From positions 194,690-258,689 of the forward strand of contig CALSOP010000003.1 of assembly GCA_943788005.1 (NCBI GenBank): DNA of 64,000 nucleotides. The letters are read 5' to 3'. The notes beneath the pieces are model-generated. The model did no database searches. It was not told the origin of the DNA and saw nothing but the letters and a program-made list of their open reading frames with translations. Positions 1 through 8,581 of this stretch are shown here, in pieces; position 1 is the first letter of the stretch; every line of letters begins with the position of its first letter. Source of the stretch: an uncultured Gammaproteobacteria bacterium (GTDB lineage: Bacteria > Pseudomonadota > Gammaproteobacteria > Eutrophobiales > Eutrophobiaceae). The position numbers were made by a program, and so were the translations under genes.

Positions 1-73
1 GGATGACCATATGAGGATAGACCACTACATCACGTAGCGGTAATACTGGTAGTGATTCTGTTTCTTGCGTCAT
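1..73 (-). CDS. lon: Lon protease, N-terminal 24 codons (partial)
   Basis: The minus strand opens an ATG at 73 and reads MTQETESLPVLPLRDVVVYP before leaving the window. The LPLRDVVVYPHM stretch is the hallmark start of the N-terminal substrate-binding domain of the ATP-dependent protease Lon. It follows clpX on the same strand at a distance of about 150 bp, the usual tig-clpP-clpX-lon order of gammaproteobacteria, which supports the call. An AAAGG ribosome site sits just upstream of the ATG. Only the start is visible, so nothing can be said about the ATPase or Ser-Lys protease parts. Confidence 0.85.
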   Translation of the reverse strand, partial: MTQETESLPVLPLRDVVVYPHMVI

Positions 74-219
74 GGGAAACCTTTAATTTATTTAATACTT
101 TAAGAGTTTAGTTTAGCGTCATTTGAATATTGTGACTCAGCAATCTCTTTTCAATAGGCTCATGTGGTAATAATGATCTATCAACGCATTAAGGCAGGAA
201 GAAGCTAATAGTCAGCCTC

Positions 220-1500
220 TTATTCAGATGCCACCTTTGACATCTCAGCACCTTCATAGATCATCAGCGGTTTAGATTCGCCGTTTATAACGCCTTCATC
301 AATGACTACTTTGACAACATCGTCAGTTGAGGGTAAATCGTACATCGTATCCAATAGTACATTTTCCATTATTGAACGTAGACCCCGAGCACCCGTTTTG
401 CGTTCCATAGATTTTTTAGCAACAGCGCGTAATGCGTCTTCACGGAATTCTAGCTCGCAACCTTCCATCTCAAATAAACGGATATATTGCTTAGTGATCG
501 CATTTTTTGGTTCAAGGAGTATTTGCACCAATTGTTCTTCGTCTAATTCTCCTAAAGTCGCTGCAACAGGAAGTCGGCCTACAAATTCAGGAATCAATCC
601 ATACTTAATAAGATCTTCGGGTTCAACGGTCTGGAGCACTTCGCTAATACTCTTTCTGTCTTCTTTACTCTTAACTTCAGCAGAAAAACCAATACCGCCT
701 TTTTCAGAACGCTCACGAATAATACGATCTAATCCTGCAAAGGCACCCCCACATATAAACAATATATTAGCAGTGTTGACCTGTAGGAATTCTTGTTGAG
801 GATGTTTACGTCCACCTTGAGGCGGGACTGAGGCGACAGTACCCTCAATAAGTTTTAATAATGCTTGCTGTACACCTTCACCTGATACGTCTCGAGTAAT
901 CGATGGGTTATCAGATTTGCGTGAGATTTTGTCAATTTCATCTATATAGACAATACCTGTCTGTGCTTTATCAACGTCATAATCACACTTCTGCAGTAGC
1001 TTTTGGATGATATTTTCAACATCCTCACCGACATAGCCAGCTTCTGTTAATGTTGTTGCATCTGCAATTGTAAAGGGGACGTTCAGTAAACGCGCCATTG
1101 TTTCAGCCAATAGTGTTTTACCACTACCGGTAGGACCGACCAAAAGCACATTACTTTTAGACAGCTCTATATCAGATTTTTTGATGCCTTGTTCGAGGCG
1201 CTTATAATGATTGTATACGGCAACAGAAAGGATCTTCTTCGCGTTCTCCTGACCAATGACATATTCGTCGAGGATATTGTTTATCTCATGGGGTGTCGGA
1301 AGTGCTGTGCCAACACCAGCCACTGATTTTTCCTGAATCTCCTCTCTGATGATGTCATTACACAATTCAACGCATTCATCACAGATAAAAACAGATGGGC
1401 CTGCTATTAATTTTCGGACTTCATGTTGGCTCTTACCGCAAAATGAACAATACAGTAATCGATCGCCATCACCATTTTTACCCTGTTTTTTATCAGTCAT
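220..1500 (-). CDS. clpX: ClpXP protease ATP-binding subunit ClpX
   Basis: This is the AAA+ unfoldase that recognises tagged or damaged cytosolic proteins and threads them into the ClpP chamber. The 426-residue length is normal. The N-terminal zinc-binding domain shows C18-x2-C21 and C40-x2-C43. Walker A GPTGSGKT lies at 122-129 and a Walker B-type VYIDEIDK near 184-191, followed by the sensor and C-terminal small domain ([10 protein letters not shown]). It lies 37 bp after clpP on the same strand and is probably co-transcribed with it. No defects are seen. Confidence 0.97.
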   Translation of the reverse strand: MTDKKQGKNGDGDRLLYCSFCGKSQHEVRKLIAGPSVFICDECVELCNDIIREEIQEKSVAGVGTALPTPHEINNILDEYVIGQENAKKILSVAVYNHYKRLEQGIKKSDIELSKSNVLLVGPTGSGKTLLAETMARLLNVPFTIADATTLTEAGYVGEDVENIIQKLLQKCDYDVDKAQTGIVYIDEIDKISRKSDNPSITRDVSGEGVQQALLKLIEGTVASVPPQGGRKHPQQEFLQVNTANILFICGGAFAGLDRIIRERSEKGGIGFSAEVKSKEDRKSISEVLQTVEPEDLIKYGLIPEFVGRLPVAATLGELDEEQLVQILLEPKNAITKQYIRLFEMEGCELEFREDALRAVAKKSMERKTGARGLRSIMENVLLDTMYDLPSTDDVVKVVIDEGVINGESKPLMIYEGAEMSKVASE

Positions 1501-1537
1501 AGGTTATTACCCCAGGCTTTATTACAATCAAACATTA

Positions 1538-2197
1538 TTATTCTGATTCTTGTTCAGATTCTTTTTGATACGCTTCTGGCAAAACACTTCTGTCATGTAG
1601 CACATCATCTATCAAACCATAATCTTTTGCTGCTTCTGCACTCATAAAATTATCACGTTCAGTGTCTTTTTGTATTGTCTCGATAGTCTGTCCGGTGTGA
1701 TTTGAAAGTATTTCATTTAAGCGTTCACGGACATAGAGTATTTCCTTTGCATGGATATCAATGTCTGTCGCTTGCCCCTGAAAACCACCCAACGGCTGAT
1801 GAATCATGACTCGCGAATGCGGCAGACAAAAACGTTTACCTTTTTCACCACCTGCCAATAATAAAGAACCCATACTGGCCGCTTGTCCAATACACATGGT
1901 ACTGACATTTGGCTTGATGAATTGCATGGTGTCATATATCGCCATGCCTGCAGTTACAGAACCACCAGGGGAATTAATATAGAAATGAATATCCTTGTCA
2001 GGATTTTCAGATTCAAGATAGAGTAGCTGAGCAACGATCACGTTAGCAACGTTGTCTTCAACAGGCCCTACAAGAAAGAGAACTCGTTCTTTTAAGAGTC
2101 GAGAATAAATATCATAGGCTCGTTCGCCTCGAGATGTTTGCTCGACTACCATCGGCACTAAGTTTAGTGCCTGAATTTCAGTGTTGTTCATAGTCAT
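1538..2197 (-). CDS. clpP: ATP-dependent Clp protease proteolytic subunit
   Basis: This is the serine peptidase that forms the tetradecameric degradation chamber capped by ClpX. The catalytic triad is visible: Ser108 in GQAASMGS, His133 in MIHQPLGG and Asp182 in DTERDNF. At 219 residues it is slightly longer than the E. coli protein because of an acidic, Glu-rich C-terminal tail (KESEQESE). A second in-frame ATG lies two codons downstream and could be the true start. It sits between tig (28 bp upstream) and clpX, so a tig-clpP-clpX operon is likely. Confidence 0.97.
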   Translation of the reverse strand: MTMNNTEIQALNLVPMVVEQTSRGERAYDIYSRLLKERVLFLVGPVEDNVANVIVAQLLYLESENPDKDIHFYINSPGGSVTAGMAIYDTMQFIKPNVSTMCIGQAASMGSLLLAGGEKGKRFCLPHSRVMIHQPLGGFQGQATDIDIHAKEILYVRERLNEILSNHTGQTIETIQKDTERDNFMSAEAAKDYGLIDDVLHDRSVLPEAYQKESEQESE

Positions 2198-2225
2198 CCG
2201 TTATCGGACAAAAGCTGCTATAACT

Positions 2226-3542
2226 TTAGCCAGCAGTCTGCCCTTTATTCATTATTTCGTCAAATGTGCATGCTTTGTCAGTAACCTTAGCATGCCCCAA
2301 AACCCAATCCACTACATCGTCTTCCAAAGTCAAAGATTCGACCTCTGCCAGATTCTTCTGATCTGAATAGTACCAATCAAGCACCGCTGATGGGTCTTCA
2401 TATCCTGAAGCTACCTGGTCTATCATTTCTTTTACTTTTGCAGGGTCTGCTTTTAATTCGTTCTGTTTGATTATCTCTCCCAGAATCAATTGCAATGTAA
2501 CGCGTTTTTTTGCCTGTTCAGTGAAAACTGAAGCATCCAATGAACCTATCGCGCCTGCATTATGCCCCTGTCTTTTAAGGTTGTTCTCAAAATCTTGCTT
2601 AGCGCGGTTCGCTTCATTCGCTACTAATGCCTGCGGCAGTTCAATTTCATTAGCCTCATGCAAAGCATCCATCACAACATCCTTGATTTGACGACGAAGC
2701 GTTAAATCAACCTCACGCTCCATATTGCGCTTAATTTCATCGCGGAACGTCTCTTCCTTACCGTCTTTTACGTTAAATTCCAGCATAAATGTCTCATCTA
2801 CTTCGGGTAAGACAGTCTCATTAACCAGATTAACCTTCACCTTGAATTCAGCATCTTTGCCTTTTAACGCTTCATTGCCATATTCATCAGGAAATTTCAC
2901 ATTAACCACAACATCATCACCTTCAGACGCACCAACGAGGCCATCTTCAAATCCGGCAATAAAACTGTTGCTACCTAATTCAAGTTCGTAATTTTCTGCT
3001 TTACCGCCTTCAAAGGCTTCACCATCAATGAACCCTTCGAAGTTGATGTCTAGAACATCGCCATTTTGCGCTGCTCTTTCTGCAATTTTTAATTCTCGTC
3101 GCTGCTTGCGTAACATCTCTATCATACTGGTGACGTCATCATCAGACACAGCACAGGTAGGTTTTTCGAATTCCAGTTCGCCCATATCCTTAAGCTTGAC
3201 CTCAGGATAGACTTCAAACGATGCGGTATAGACTAAGTCCTGTCCCGATTCATCTTTAAGTTCATCAATCTGTGGTTGTCCAGCGGGTTTCAGGTCTTCT
3301 TGGGTAATTGCTTCATAAAGACTAGATTGCACCAATTCACCGATGACTTCTTTTCGTACCTGCAGGCCATATCTGCCCTGCACAATTTTTAGTGGTACTT
3401 TACCAGGGCGAAATCCCTGGACCTTGGTCGTCTTCGTCATTTTCTGCAGACGATCGCTGACTTCAGAACTAATCCTATCTTCTGGGACCTCAACACGCAC
3501 TTTGCGCCCGATAGTGCCTGTGCTTTCAACTGAAACTTGCAT
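2226..3542 (-). CDS. tig: Trigger factor, ribosome-associated chaperone/PPIase
   Basis: Trigger factor docks at the ribosomal exit tunnel and shields nascent chains. The 438-residue length is typical. The N-terminal ribosome-binding loop GFRPGKVP is at 43-50. The central FKBP-type domain (roughly 150-240, with DINFEGFIDGEAFEGG) and the long helical C-terminal arm follow. It is the first gene of the tig-clpP-clpX-lon cluster, and a tRNA-Leu gene lies just upstream on the same strand. The reading frame is intact. Confidence 0.97.
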   Translation of the reverse strand: MQVSVESTGTIGRKVRVEVPEDRISSEVSDRLQKMTKTTKVQGFRPGKVPLKIVQGRYGLQVRKEVIGELVQSSLYEAITQEDLKPAGQPQIDELKDESGQDLVYTASFEVYPEVKLKDMGELEFEKPTCAVSDDDVTSMIEMLRKQRRELKIAERAAQNGDVLDINFEGFIDGEAFEGGKAENYELELGSNSFIAGFEDGLVGASEGDDVVVNVKFPDEYGNEALKGKDAEFKVKVNLVNETVLPEVDETFMLEFNVKDGKEETFRDEIKRNMEREVDLTLRRQIKDVVMDALHEANEIELPQALVANEANRAKQDFENNLKRQGHNAGAIGSLDASVFTEQAKKRVTLQLILGEIIKQNELKADPAKVKEMIDQVASGYEDPSAVLDWYYSDQKNLAEVESLTLEDDVVDWVLGHAKVTDKACTFDEIMNKGQTAG

Positions 3543-3635
3543 CCTGTAAAAACCTCAAATATTAAGATAATTCAATGTGTTAATGCCCTTTCCCTATTAA
3601 TTCTTATAAAGGGAAACACATTGAACATTGTGTGT

Positions 3636-3720
<85 letters not shown>

Positions 3721-3962
3721 ATGATATTTAGTCTAACACCTCATTTCTTAATAATTTTAGATAACTTACTAATATTTATAAGGTACTGACCTATTTTATA
3801 ATTTTTGGCCTATTCTCACCATAACAAATACACTGTTTATAGCAAAAACCACGCACAAATCGTTCCTGTAGTGCTTATAAAGGCACATTTATTCAAATAT
3901 TTCACAACTAGGTTAAGTTAAATCTGAATATTACAGGTGGGTTAGTATAGATGACCGTTTTT

Positions 3963-4235
3963 TTAAAAACATTCTTCGGTAAATGATTTACAAACTCGTC
4001 GACACTTTCTAGTACCCGTTCTTGGATTGATTATACAGTCTTCACCCCATTGATCACAGACCGTCATGCACTTTTTATCATCTGCTTTATTATAATCATC
4101 AGGTAACACCAATTCACCATCCAGTGGTTTAATACTCACATCTTCACTTTCTTCAGAAAAGACAGGGGCGGATACTAATAAAGCCATTGTCATTAACATC
4201 GCTAGTAAACTTTTAATGTGTCTGTGGTATTTCAT
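3963..4235 (-). CDS. Small secreted cysteine-containing protein, function unknown
   Basis: I do not recognise this 90-residue protein. Residues 1-27 form a clear Sec signal peptide: a basic start, the hydrophobic run LLAMLMTMALLVSA, then cleavage after PVFS or nearby. The mature part is acidic at first and then carries six cysteines (CMTVC, C in GEDC, then C-x3-C and C-F at the end), which suggests disulfides in the periplasm. It is a single gene between the tRNA-Leu region and the cyclase gene, with no operon partner. About 240 bp upstream of tRNA-Leu hold no other gene. Confidence 0.6.
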   Translation of the reverse strand: MKYHRHIKSLLAMLMTMALLVSAPVFSEESEDVSIKPLDGELVLPDDYNKADDKKCMTVCDQWGEDCIINPRTGTRKCRRVCKSFTEECF

Positions 4236-4313
4236 AAATTTTTAGACAGTTATTTTCCCGTATGTTCCTTTGTAAATACCATAGAATCAAATAATAAATA
4301 TTACTAATGCACG

Positions 4314-5369
4314 TTAGTCGTTTATATAAGCAACATTATCTGAATTTGACAATAAAGTATGCACCAATGTCGCGTCATTAAAACCTCGAAACATAACAGC
4401 GTCAATCTCGCCAAAAGTAAAATCTGAGATACCTTTAAGTTTATCAACTACTTGCTGGCTCATATCGATATGCATTGATTTTGCATGTTCACAAATTCGC
4501 GAAGCAAGATTAACTGTTTCTCCCAATGCTGAATAATCGAGATGTTCATCAGAACCAATATTGCCGATTAAAACAGGGCCATAATGTAAGCCAATGCCAA
4601 TAGGTAGAGGCTCATCAGACTCTTTATTTTCGGTCTTAAGGATCATTTGCGCGCACCTGCTGGCATTAATAGCCGACTGAGCACCATCAAAAATAGCCAT
4701 CAATCCATCACCGCCAAACTTATCAATATAACCATTAAACTGAGATACCATGTCTACTTGCCTACCCAAAGTCTGGCTTATGCGAGCAAACAGCACATCA
4801 AGATCAATCGTCCGGCTCATCTCTGTCGAACCACGTATATCAGTAAACATGACACAAACCTGGTGCAACTCGGGAGTGGGCAACAAACCTGTCAAAGAAT
4901 ACGCCTCGACCATACGCTGTGTTCTTAGCGATATATAACGATTCAAATAATGTCGAACACGCTCAAGCTCATCAAAATATTGTTTCTTGTCTAAATGGTT
5001 TTTTAACCGGGCAGCTAATACGACGGGGTTAACCGGCTTAGTAATGAAATCACTGGCGCCCGCTGAGAAAGCCTCTGTCAGGCTCGATTCCTCATCCATA
5101 GACGTAATAAAAATGATGGGCACCATCTTATAGCGGGCGAGTTCGCGAAGTCGTTTACACAAATCAATACCACCAATTCCTGGCATATTGATATCCACTA
5201 AAATTGCATCGTAGTTATTTTCAAGGGCAAGAAAAAGACATTTTTCACCGCGTTCTGCTGTGTCGACGAGATAACCCTGACTTTCGAGGATTGCTGACAA
5301 CACCATACGTGTCGTTTGATCATCATCAGCAAGTAATACTGTCTGTTTAGACATTGATTTTTTAATCAC
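4314..5369 (-). CDS. Response regulator with class III adenylate/guanylate cyclase output
   Basis: This is a cytosolic two-component output protein. Residues 5-125 form a receiver domain with the acidic pocket DDD at 15-17, phospho-acceptor Asp59 in LVDINMPG and Lys111 in ITKP. A short helical linker follows. A class III nucleotide cyclase domain fills about 165-345: metal-binding Asp177 (FTDIRGST) and Asp221 (FGGDGLMAIF), then GIGLHYGPVLIGNIG and SALGETVNLASRI. It probably makes cAMP in response to a histidine kinase that is not in this window. The track start has ATG codons at residues 1 and 6; either is possible. Confidence 0.88.
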   Translation of the reverse strand: MIKKSMSKQTVLLADDDQTTRMVLSAILESQGYLVDTAERGEKCLFLALENNYDAILVDINMPGIGGIDLCKRLRELARYKMVPIIFITSMDEESSLTEAFSAGASDFITKPVNPVVLAARLKNHLDKKQYFDELERVRHYLNRYISLRTQRMVEAYSLTGLLPTPELHQVCVMFTDIRGSTEMSRTIDLDVLFARISQTLGRQVDMVSQFNGYIDKFGGDGLMAIFDGAQSAINASRCAQMILKTENKESDEPLPIGIGLHYGPVLIGNIGSDEHLDYSALGETVNLASRICEHAKSMHIDMSQQVVDKLKGISDFTFGEIDAVMFRGFNDATLVHTLLSNSDNVAYIND

Positions 5370-5521
5370 CTAATATATTTTATGCTGCCTCCATTTGCAT
5401 ATTATATTTATAATTTTTTAATGATTCTTACCTAAGAATCTTCAATATAATCGTAACATTACCAGCAAATAAATAGAAATGCGCTTAAAAGTAAATTATT
5501 GATACGTGTTCATCAAATACT

Positions 5522-5735
5522 TCAAAAATCGATTCTTACTGTCAAGCTAATCCGATCTTCGTCGTAGTCAGCACGCATTAAACGTTTGCTGTATTCAATA
5601 TTGCCGCTGACACCCGACGCTTCAAAATAGCGCACACCTGTACTCAATAAAATATCGTCCTTATCGTTTTCTGGTTGTGGTCCACTAGCAACTGTAATTT
5701 CCTGAAATTGAAAGTCATATTGGTAAGAAAGATTC
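5522..5735 (-). pseudogene. 3' remnant of an outer-membrane beta-barrel protein gene cut by IS copy 1
   Basis: From the IS boundary at 5736 down to the stop, the minus strand encodes about 70 residues (from NLSYQYDFQFQEIT) with alternating hydrophobic strands. It ends in RISLTVRIDF, the terminal aromatic residue expected for BAM-dependent beta-barrels. An open frame does continue upstream, but its first 18 residues come from the IS end. The missing 5' part is not found on the other side of the IS, so a deletion or rearrangement accompanied the insertion. The parent family cannot be named. Confidence 0.6.
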
Positions 5736-5795
5736 TGTACGTCGTCAAAACCTTTTGGACAGGTAGCGGTTTGATTTAAGAGACACATTAGTTCA

Positions 5796-6794
5796 TCAAT
5801 AGGTTATGTGCTTCACTTGTTGTTTATCGTAATGCATTTGTCGTCTCATCGCTAACGTGTTTTGTTTGATTAGCTCTCGTTGACTTAGTATTTCTTCGCC
5901 ACGCCCATAAAAGACATCAGCCGGTGTCAGGTTATCAAGTGATTCATGATAACGCTCATGGTTGTAATAACTCACAAAACGCTGCAACTGTTCCTCCAGT
6001 TCCCCGGGGAAATAATAGTGGTGAAGTAATATCTGATTCTTCATTGAACGATGCCAGCGCTCTATCTTGCCTTGTGTTTGTGGATGATAAGGTCGACCTC
6101 GAGTGTGCGTCATACCGTTTTCTTCAAGGTAATCGGCTAATTCACCGGAGATATAACACGGGCCATTGTCACTGAGTAAACGCGGTTTATGATTTACCTT
6201 TACTGTATCAAGTCCCGTAAAGCGTAAGGCGTCATCCAGCGTATCAGAGACATCACGGCTACTCATGCCCGTACATAAACGCCAGGCAATAATGTAACGT
6301 GAGTAATCATCTAATACCGTGGATAAGTAATACCAACCCCAACCGATAATCTTGAAATAGGTAAAATCCGTTTGCCACATCTCATTCACGCGCGTAGTGG
6401 GCTGTTGAAACTTATCACTGGCCTCCATCAGGATATAGGCCGGACTGGTAATTAAGTCTTGTTCTTTCAGCAGCCTGTACACCGTGGATTCTGAGACGAA
6501 GTAAGCCTTGTTGTCAGTGTAATTTACGGCTAACTCTCGTGGAGACAAATCAGGCTTCTCTAAGGCTAACTCAATAACGGCTTCACAGTGGTCTTCGGTG
6601 ATTTTATTCCATACCGCATGGGGAATCGGCTTCTTGTCTTCCAAGCCATCAACGCCATTCTCTTCATAACGTTTGAGCCAGTTGTAAAAAGTGGACTTAT
6701 GAATGTCCAGCCGAGTCAGCGTTTGTCGAACCGACAGATCTGAGTTCTGTACCAGTTGAATAATCTCGACTTTATCCGATGCTAAGTACCTCAT
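5796..6794 (-). CDS. IS3-family transposase OrfB (DDE integrase core), copy 1
   Basis: The 332-residue protein carries an N-terminal HTH region (SVRQTLTRLDIHKSTFYNWL) and a retroviral-type integrase core. The catalytic triad is Asp143 (WQTDFTYF), Asp209 (LSDNGPCY) and Glu245 (KIERWHR), with the 35-residue D-E spacing of the family. It overlaps orfA by ATGA and lies in its -1 frame. It is probably active as the OrfAB fusion. Confidence 0.95.
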   Translation of the reverse strand: MRYLASDKVEIIQLVQNSDLSVRQTLTRLDIHKSTFYNWLKRYEENGVDGLEDKKPIPHAVWNKITEDHCEAVIELALEKPDLSPRELAVNYTDNKAYFVSESTVYRLLKEQDLITSPAYILMEASDKFQQPTTRVNEMWQTDFTYFKIIGWGWYYLSTVLDDYSRYIIAWRLCTGMSSRDVSDTLDDALRFTGLDTVKVNHKPRLLSDNGPCYISGELADYLEENGMTHTRGRPYHPQTQGKIERWHRSMKNQILLHHYYFPGELEEQLQRFVSYYNHERYHESLDNLTPADVFYGRGEEILSQRELIKQNTLAMRRQMHYDKQQVKHITY

Positions 6795-7153
6795 ATATCG
6801 TCCTCCCCATCCCCGAGCACGCTTTTTTTAAGCAGCCGATTCTCCATGACTACTTCGCCTAAGGTTTCTTTCAGCGCAGATGTTTCAGCACGCAGTTCTT
6901 TGACTTCATCTGAGGTCGCTTCACGTACGATATCGCCTGATAAACGTTTCTTACCTGCCTCCAGAAAGTCTTTCGACCAACGGTAGTAAACATTTGGGTT
7001 TAGTCCTTCCTTGCGACATAGCTCAGCGATGCTTTCTTCGCCACGTAAGCCTTCAAGTACGATACGAATTTTTTCTTCTGCTGAATATTTTTTACGGGTG
7101 CGTCGACGAATATCGCGCACAGTATGTTCTACACTTCTTTTACTTGTCATCAT
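6791..7153 (-). CDS. IS3-family OrfA (HTH, leucine-zipper), copy 1
   Basis: The 120-residue protein has a helix-turn-helix (KYSAEEKIRIVLEGL, then SIAELCRKEGLN) for binding the IS ends. A C-terminal coiled coil (about 80-112, heptad Leu/Val) follows for multimerisation. It ends at the ATGA junction with orfB. The start ATG is preceded by an AGAGGAAACG ribosome site. Confidence 0.93.
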   Translation of the reverse strand: MMTSKRSVEHTVRDIRRRTRKKYSAEEKIRIVLEGLRGEESIAELCRKEGLNPNVYYRWSKDFLEAGKKRLSGDIVREATSDEVKELRAETSALKETLGEVVMENRLLKKSVLGDGEDDI

Positions 7154-7378
7154 CGTTTCCTCTTGGGTTAACGATGAACTAAAACTATCTCTTAGACAAT
7201 CAGGCTAGTTGGTCCACATGGTGCTGACGGGGTACAAGCGAGTTGTAAACGCAATTTCGTCGCCTGTGAAGTTTGTATTCCTTTGGTATTGCCTGTAGTG
7301 AAAAAGACTTCCAGTCCGTTACGTTACGCGTTACAAGATAAGTGTCGTTAAAAGATTATAGTGCAAATTTAAAAGAAA

Positions 7379-7454
7379 TGGTGGGCCGTGTAGGGGTCGA
7401 ACCTACGACAAATTGATTAAGAGTCAACTGCTCTACCAACTGAGCTAACGGCCC
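7379..7454 (-). tRNA. tRNA-Lys (anticodon CUU)
   Basis: Minus strand: acceptor GGGCCGT/ACGGCCC with encoded CCA, D-arm AGCTCAGTTGGTAGAGC, anticodon loop CTCTTAA (anticodon CUU) and T-arm GTAGGTTCGACCCCTAC. The CUU anticodon is the less common lysine isoacceptor in enteric bacteria, where UUU is usual. It is the last gene of the tRNA cluster. Confidence 0.95.
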
Positions 7455-7476
7455 TGATAAAGACAAACAAATTAAA

Positions 7477-7553
7477 TGGGGTGAACGATGGGACTCGAAC
7501 CCACGACGACCGGAATCACAATCCGGGGCTCTACCAACTGAGCTACGCTCACC
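7477..7553 (-). tRNA. tRNA-His (anticodon GUG)
   Basis: Minus strand: the gene starts GGTGAGCG, so the histidine-specific extra G at -1 is encoded opposite C73. The anticodon stem CCGGA/TCCGG encloses TTGTGAT (anticodon GUG). The T-arm CGTGGGTTCGAGTCCCATC and CCA are present. It lies 22 bp upstream of tRNA-Lys and downstream of the split tRNA-Arg. Confidence 0.96.
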
Positions 7554-7654
7554 ATAATTGAACTATTATCGAAAAAACACTAACGCCTGACAATGATTTG
7601 GTTTTCATTAATTGGCGCGCCTGAGAGGACTCGAACCTCTAACCCCCGGCTTAG

Positions 7655-8330
7655 CTTACCAACTACGCCTTTCGACGCCCTGACAATGTCAGGTTTGTGG
7701 TCTGGACTATCTCTTCACCATCACAGGTGTCACACGTATAGTCTCTACGGAACCCTCTTATAATCAGCCGCCAACTTAATATTTTTTGACTGATTATTCT
7801 TAGGCGTTTCTACCCTCAATGTAACTGAACGTCTAAATTCCATCGGATTAAAGTAATAACATTCATCTGTAGTAGGACAATAAACACAATAGATGTCTAC
7901 TTCATCCTTATCCACCGGCTGCATATGAGTACCATTTTTATCAGCCCAACAAGAGCGAAAATGAACGGTTATGCTGCCCGTTTTATCAACAGACTTATAC
8001 TTAACTTGAATCCTTAAAAATTTTCTATCTTTATACGCAACTAAATCAAACGGCGCATGTTCAGTCATAGGATTCAATATAACGAATCCTTGCTCAAATA
8101 AATCGAGCTGAGCCTTCAAAACACCCAGGTCACCTTTCTGCTTAGTATGGTGCATGAAATCCATTATGCCATACCAATAGATGGGTAAACCATCGGTTTC
8201 CTCGGGATTGCCATCAGCCCAAAATTAAAAAACTGGCTGTTAAGGTTTCCCCGATATAGTGCGATCCACTTTATGAGTTTTGTTTCCTCATAAAGGCTCC
8301 TAATAACAAACATCGAAATGTTTGTGCCTA
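7655..8330 (-). ncRNA. Group I self-splicing intron (676 nt) in tRNA-Arg(UCU)
   Basis: The minus strand carries group I core signals. A GTAGAGACTATACG segment (complement of about 7736-7749) and a GAAGAGATAGTCC segment (complement of about 7704-7716) form the P7 pairing AGACTA/TAGTC. A strong early hairpin ACAAACAT-TTCG-ATGTTTGT follows the 5' splice site (P2-like). A GGGGAAACC-type element lies in the P4-P5 position. The endonuclease ORF lies between the P4-P6 part and P7, and its stop codon falls in the first P7 strand. I did not resolve the internal guide sequence, so the exact 5' splice nucleotide could move by one U. Confidence 0.9.
7745..8164 (-). CDS. Intron-encoded homing endonuclease, PD-(D/E)XK type
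   Basis: The 139-residue protein sits entirely inside the tRNA-Arg intron. The fold signature is PD-(D/E)XK-like: P38-F-D40 followed by Q53-V-K55 (RIQVKYK). An N-terminal helix (GDLGVLKAQLDLFEQG) precedes it, as in the small endonuclease family that includes I-Ssp6803I from a cyanobacterial tRNA intron. Such enzymes cut intronless tRNA alleles so that repair copies the intron. The frame is intact and the catalytic residues look complete, so homing may still be active. Family assignment is from motif recall; the target cleavage site is not known. Confidence 0.82.
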   Translation of the reverse strand: MDFMHHTKQKGDLGVLKAQLDLFEQGFVILNPMTEHAPFDLVAYKDRKFLRIQVKYKSVDKTGSITVHFRSCWADKNGTHMQPVDKDEVDIYCVYCPTTDECYYFNPMEFRRSVTLRVETPKNNQSKNIKLAADYKRVP

Positions 8331-8404
8331 AAGGCCGGTGCTCTATCCGGTTGAGCTACAGGCGCATTCAAAACTTCACACAAGTATCATTTATTAAAGT
8401 TAAA

Positions 8405-8481
8405 TGGTCGGGGCAGAGGGATTCGAACCCCCGACCCTCTGCTCCCAAAGCAGATGCGCTACCAGGCTGCGCTATGCCCCG
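8405..8481 (-). tRNA. tRNA-Pro (anticodon UGG)
   Basis: Minus strand: starts CGGGGCA with the unpaired-type C1 typical of bacterial proline tRNAs. The anticodon stem TCTGC/GCAGA holds TTTGGGA (UGG). The T-arm GGGGGTTCGAATCCCTC and CCA are encoded. It is the first gene of the Pro-Arg-His-Lys cluster, which resembles the arginine-histidine-leucine-proline tRNA operon of enteric bacteria in content but not in order. Confidence 0.96.
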
Positions 8482-8515
8482 ATTGTTTAACTCTCCTGCC
8501 TCAACAGGACGTGGG

Positions 8516-8544
8516 ATGATACGCAGTCCACTGTATCGCGTCAA
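8516..8544 (-). promoter_or_regulatory. Sigma-70 promoter of the tRNA-Pro/Arg/His/Lys operon
   Basis: On the minus strand TTGACG (-35) and TATCAT (-10) are separated by exactly 17 bp, about 35 bp upstream of tRNA-Pro. The stretch after the -10 is GC-rich (CCCACGTCC), which resembles a stringent-control discriminator. Five of six bases match at the -35 box and five of six at the -10 box. Confidence 0.7.
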
Positions 8545-8581
8545 TTGCCAAACTTAAAATAAGTTATGCTAAAAATATCAA

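Larger units (their letters stand above)
5736..7236 (-). mobile_element. IS3-family insertion sequence, copy 1 (1501 bp, intact)
   Basis: The boundaries come from comparing the three copies in this window. All share the same interior and diverge exactly outside the ends. The ends are imperfect inverted repeats starting TGTACCCCGTCAGCACC (orfA side) and TGTACGTCGTCAAAACC (orfB side). Two overlapping genes, orfA and orfB, fill it. A run of seven A in orfA (complement of 6823-6829) lies where IS3 elements use -1 slippage to make the OrfAB transposase, and the -1 frame is open into orfB. The flanks ATTC and AGCG give no target-site duplication. Confidence 0.95.
7613..8365 (-). tRNA. tRNA-Arg (anticodon UCU), interrupted by a group I intron in the anticodon
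   Basis: The 5' exon is 8331-8365 (35 nt, GCGCCTGTAGCTC... to the loop nucleotides CTT). The 3' exon is 7613-7654 (42 nt, CTAAGCCGG... to GGCGCGCCA). Joined, they give a regular 77-nt tRNA: acceptor GCGCCTG/CAGGCGC, anticodon stem CCGGC/GCCGG, seven-nt loop CTTCTAA and anticodon UCU. The intron therefore splits the anticodon between nucleotides 34 and 35, the same position as in tRNA-Leu(UAA) group I introns. The 5' exon ends in U and the intron ends in G, as group I splicing needs. Confidence 0.92.

Noticed and set aside
5425..5442. Inverted repeat GATTCTT-ACCT-AAGAATC
   Set aside because: No T run follows on either strand, so there is no support for a terminator; no protein is known to bind it.
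6994..7208. Short frames opposite orfA that repeat in all three IS copies
   Set aside because: They recur only because the IS is repeated; codon pattern and lack of a ribosome site mark them as shadows.
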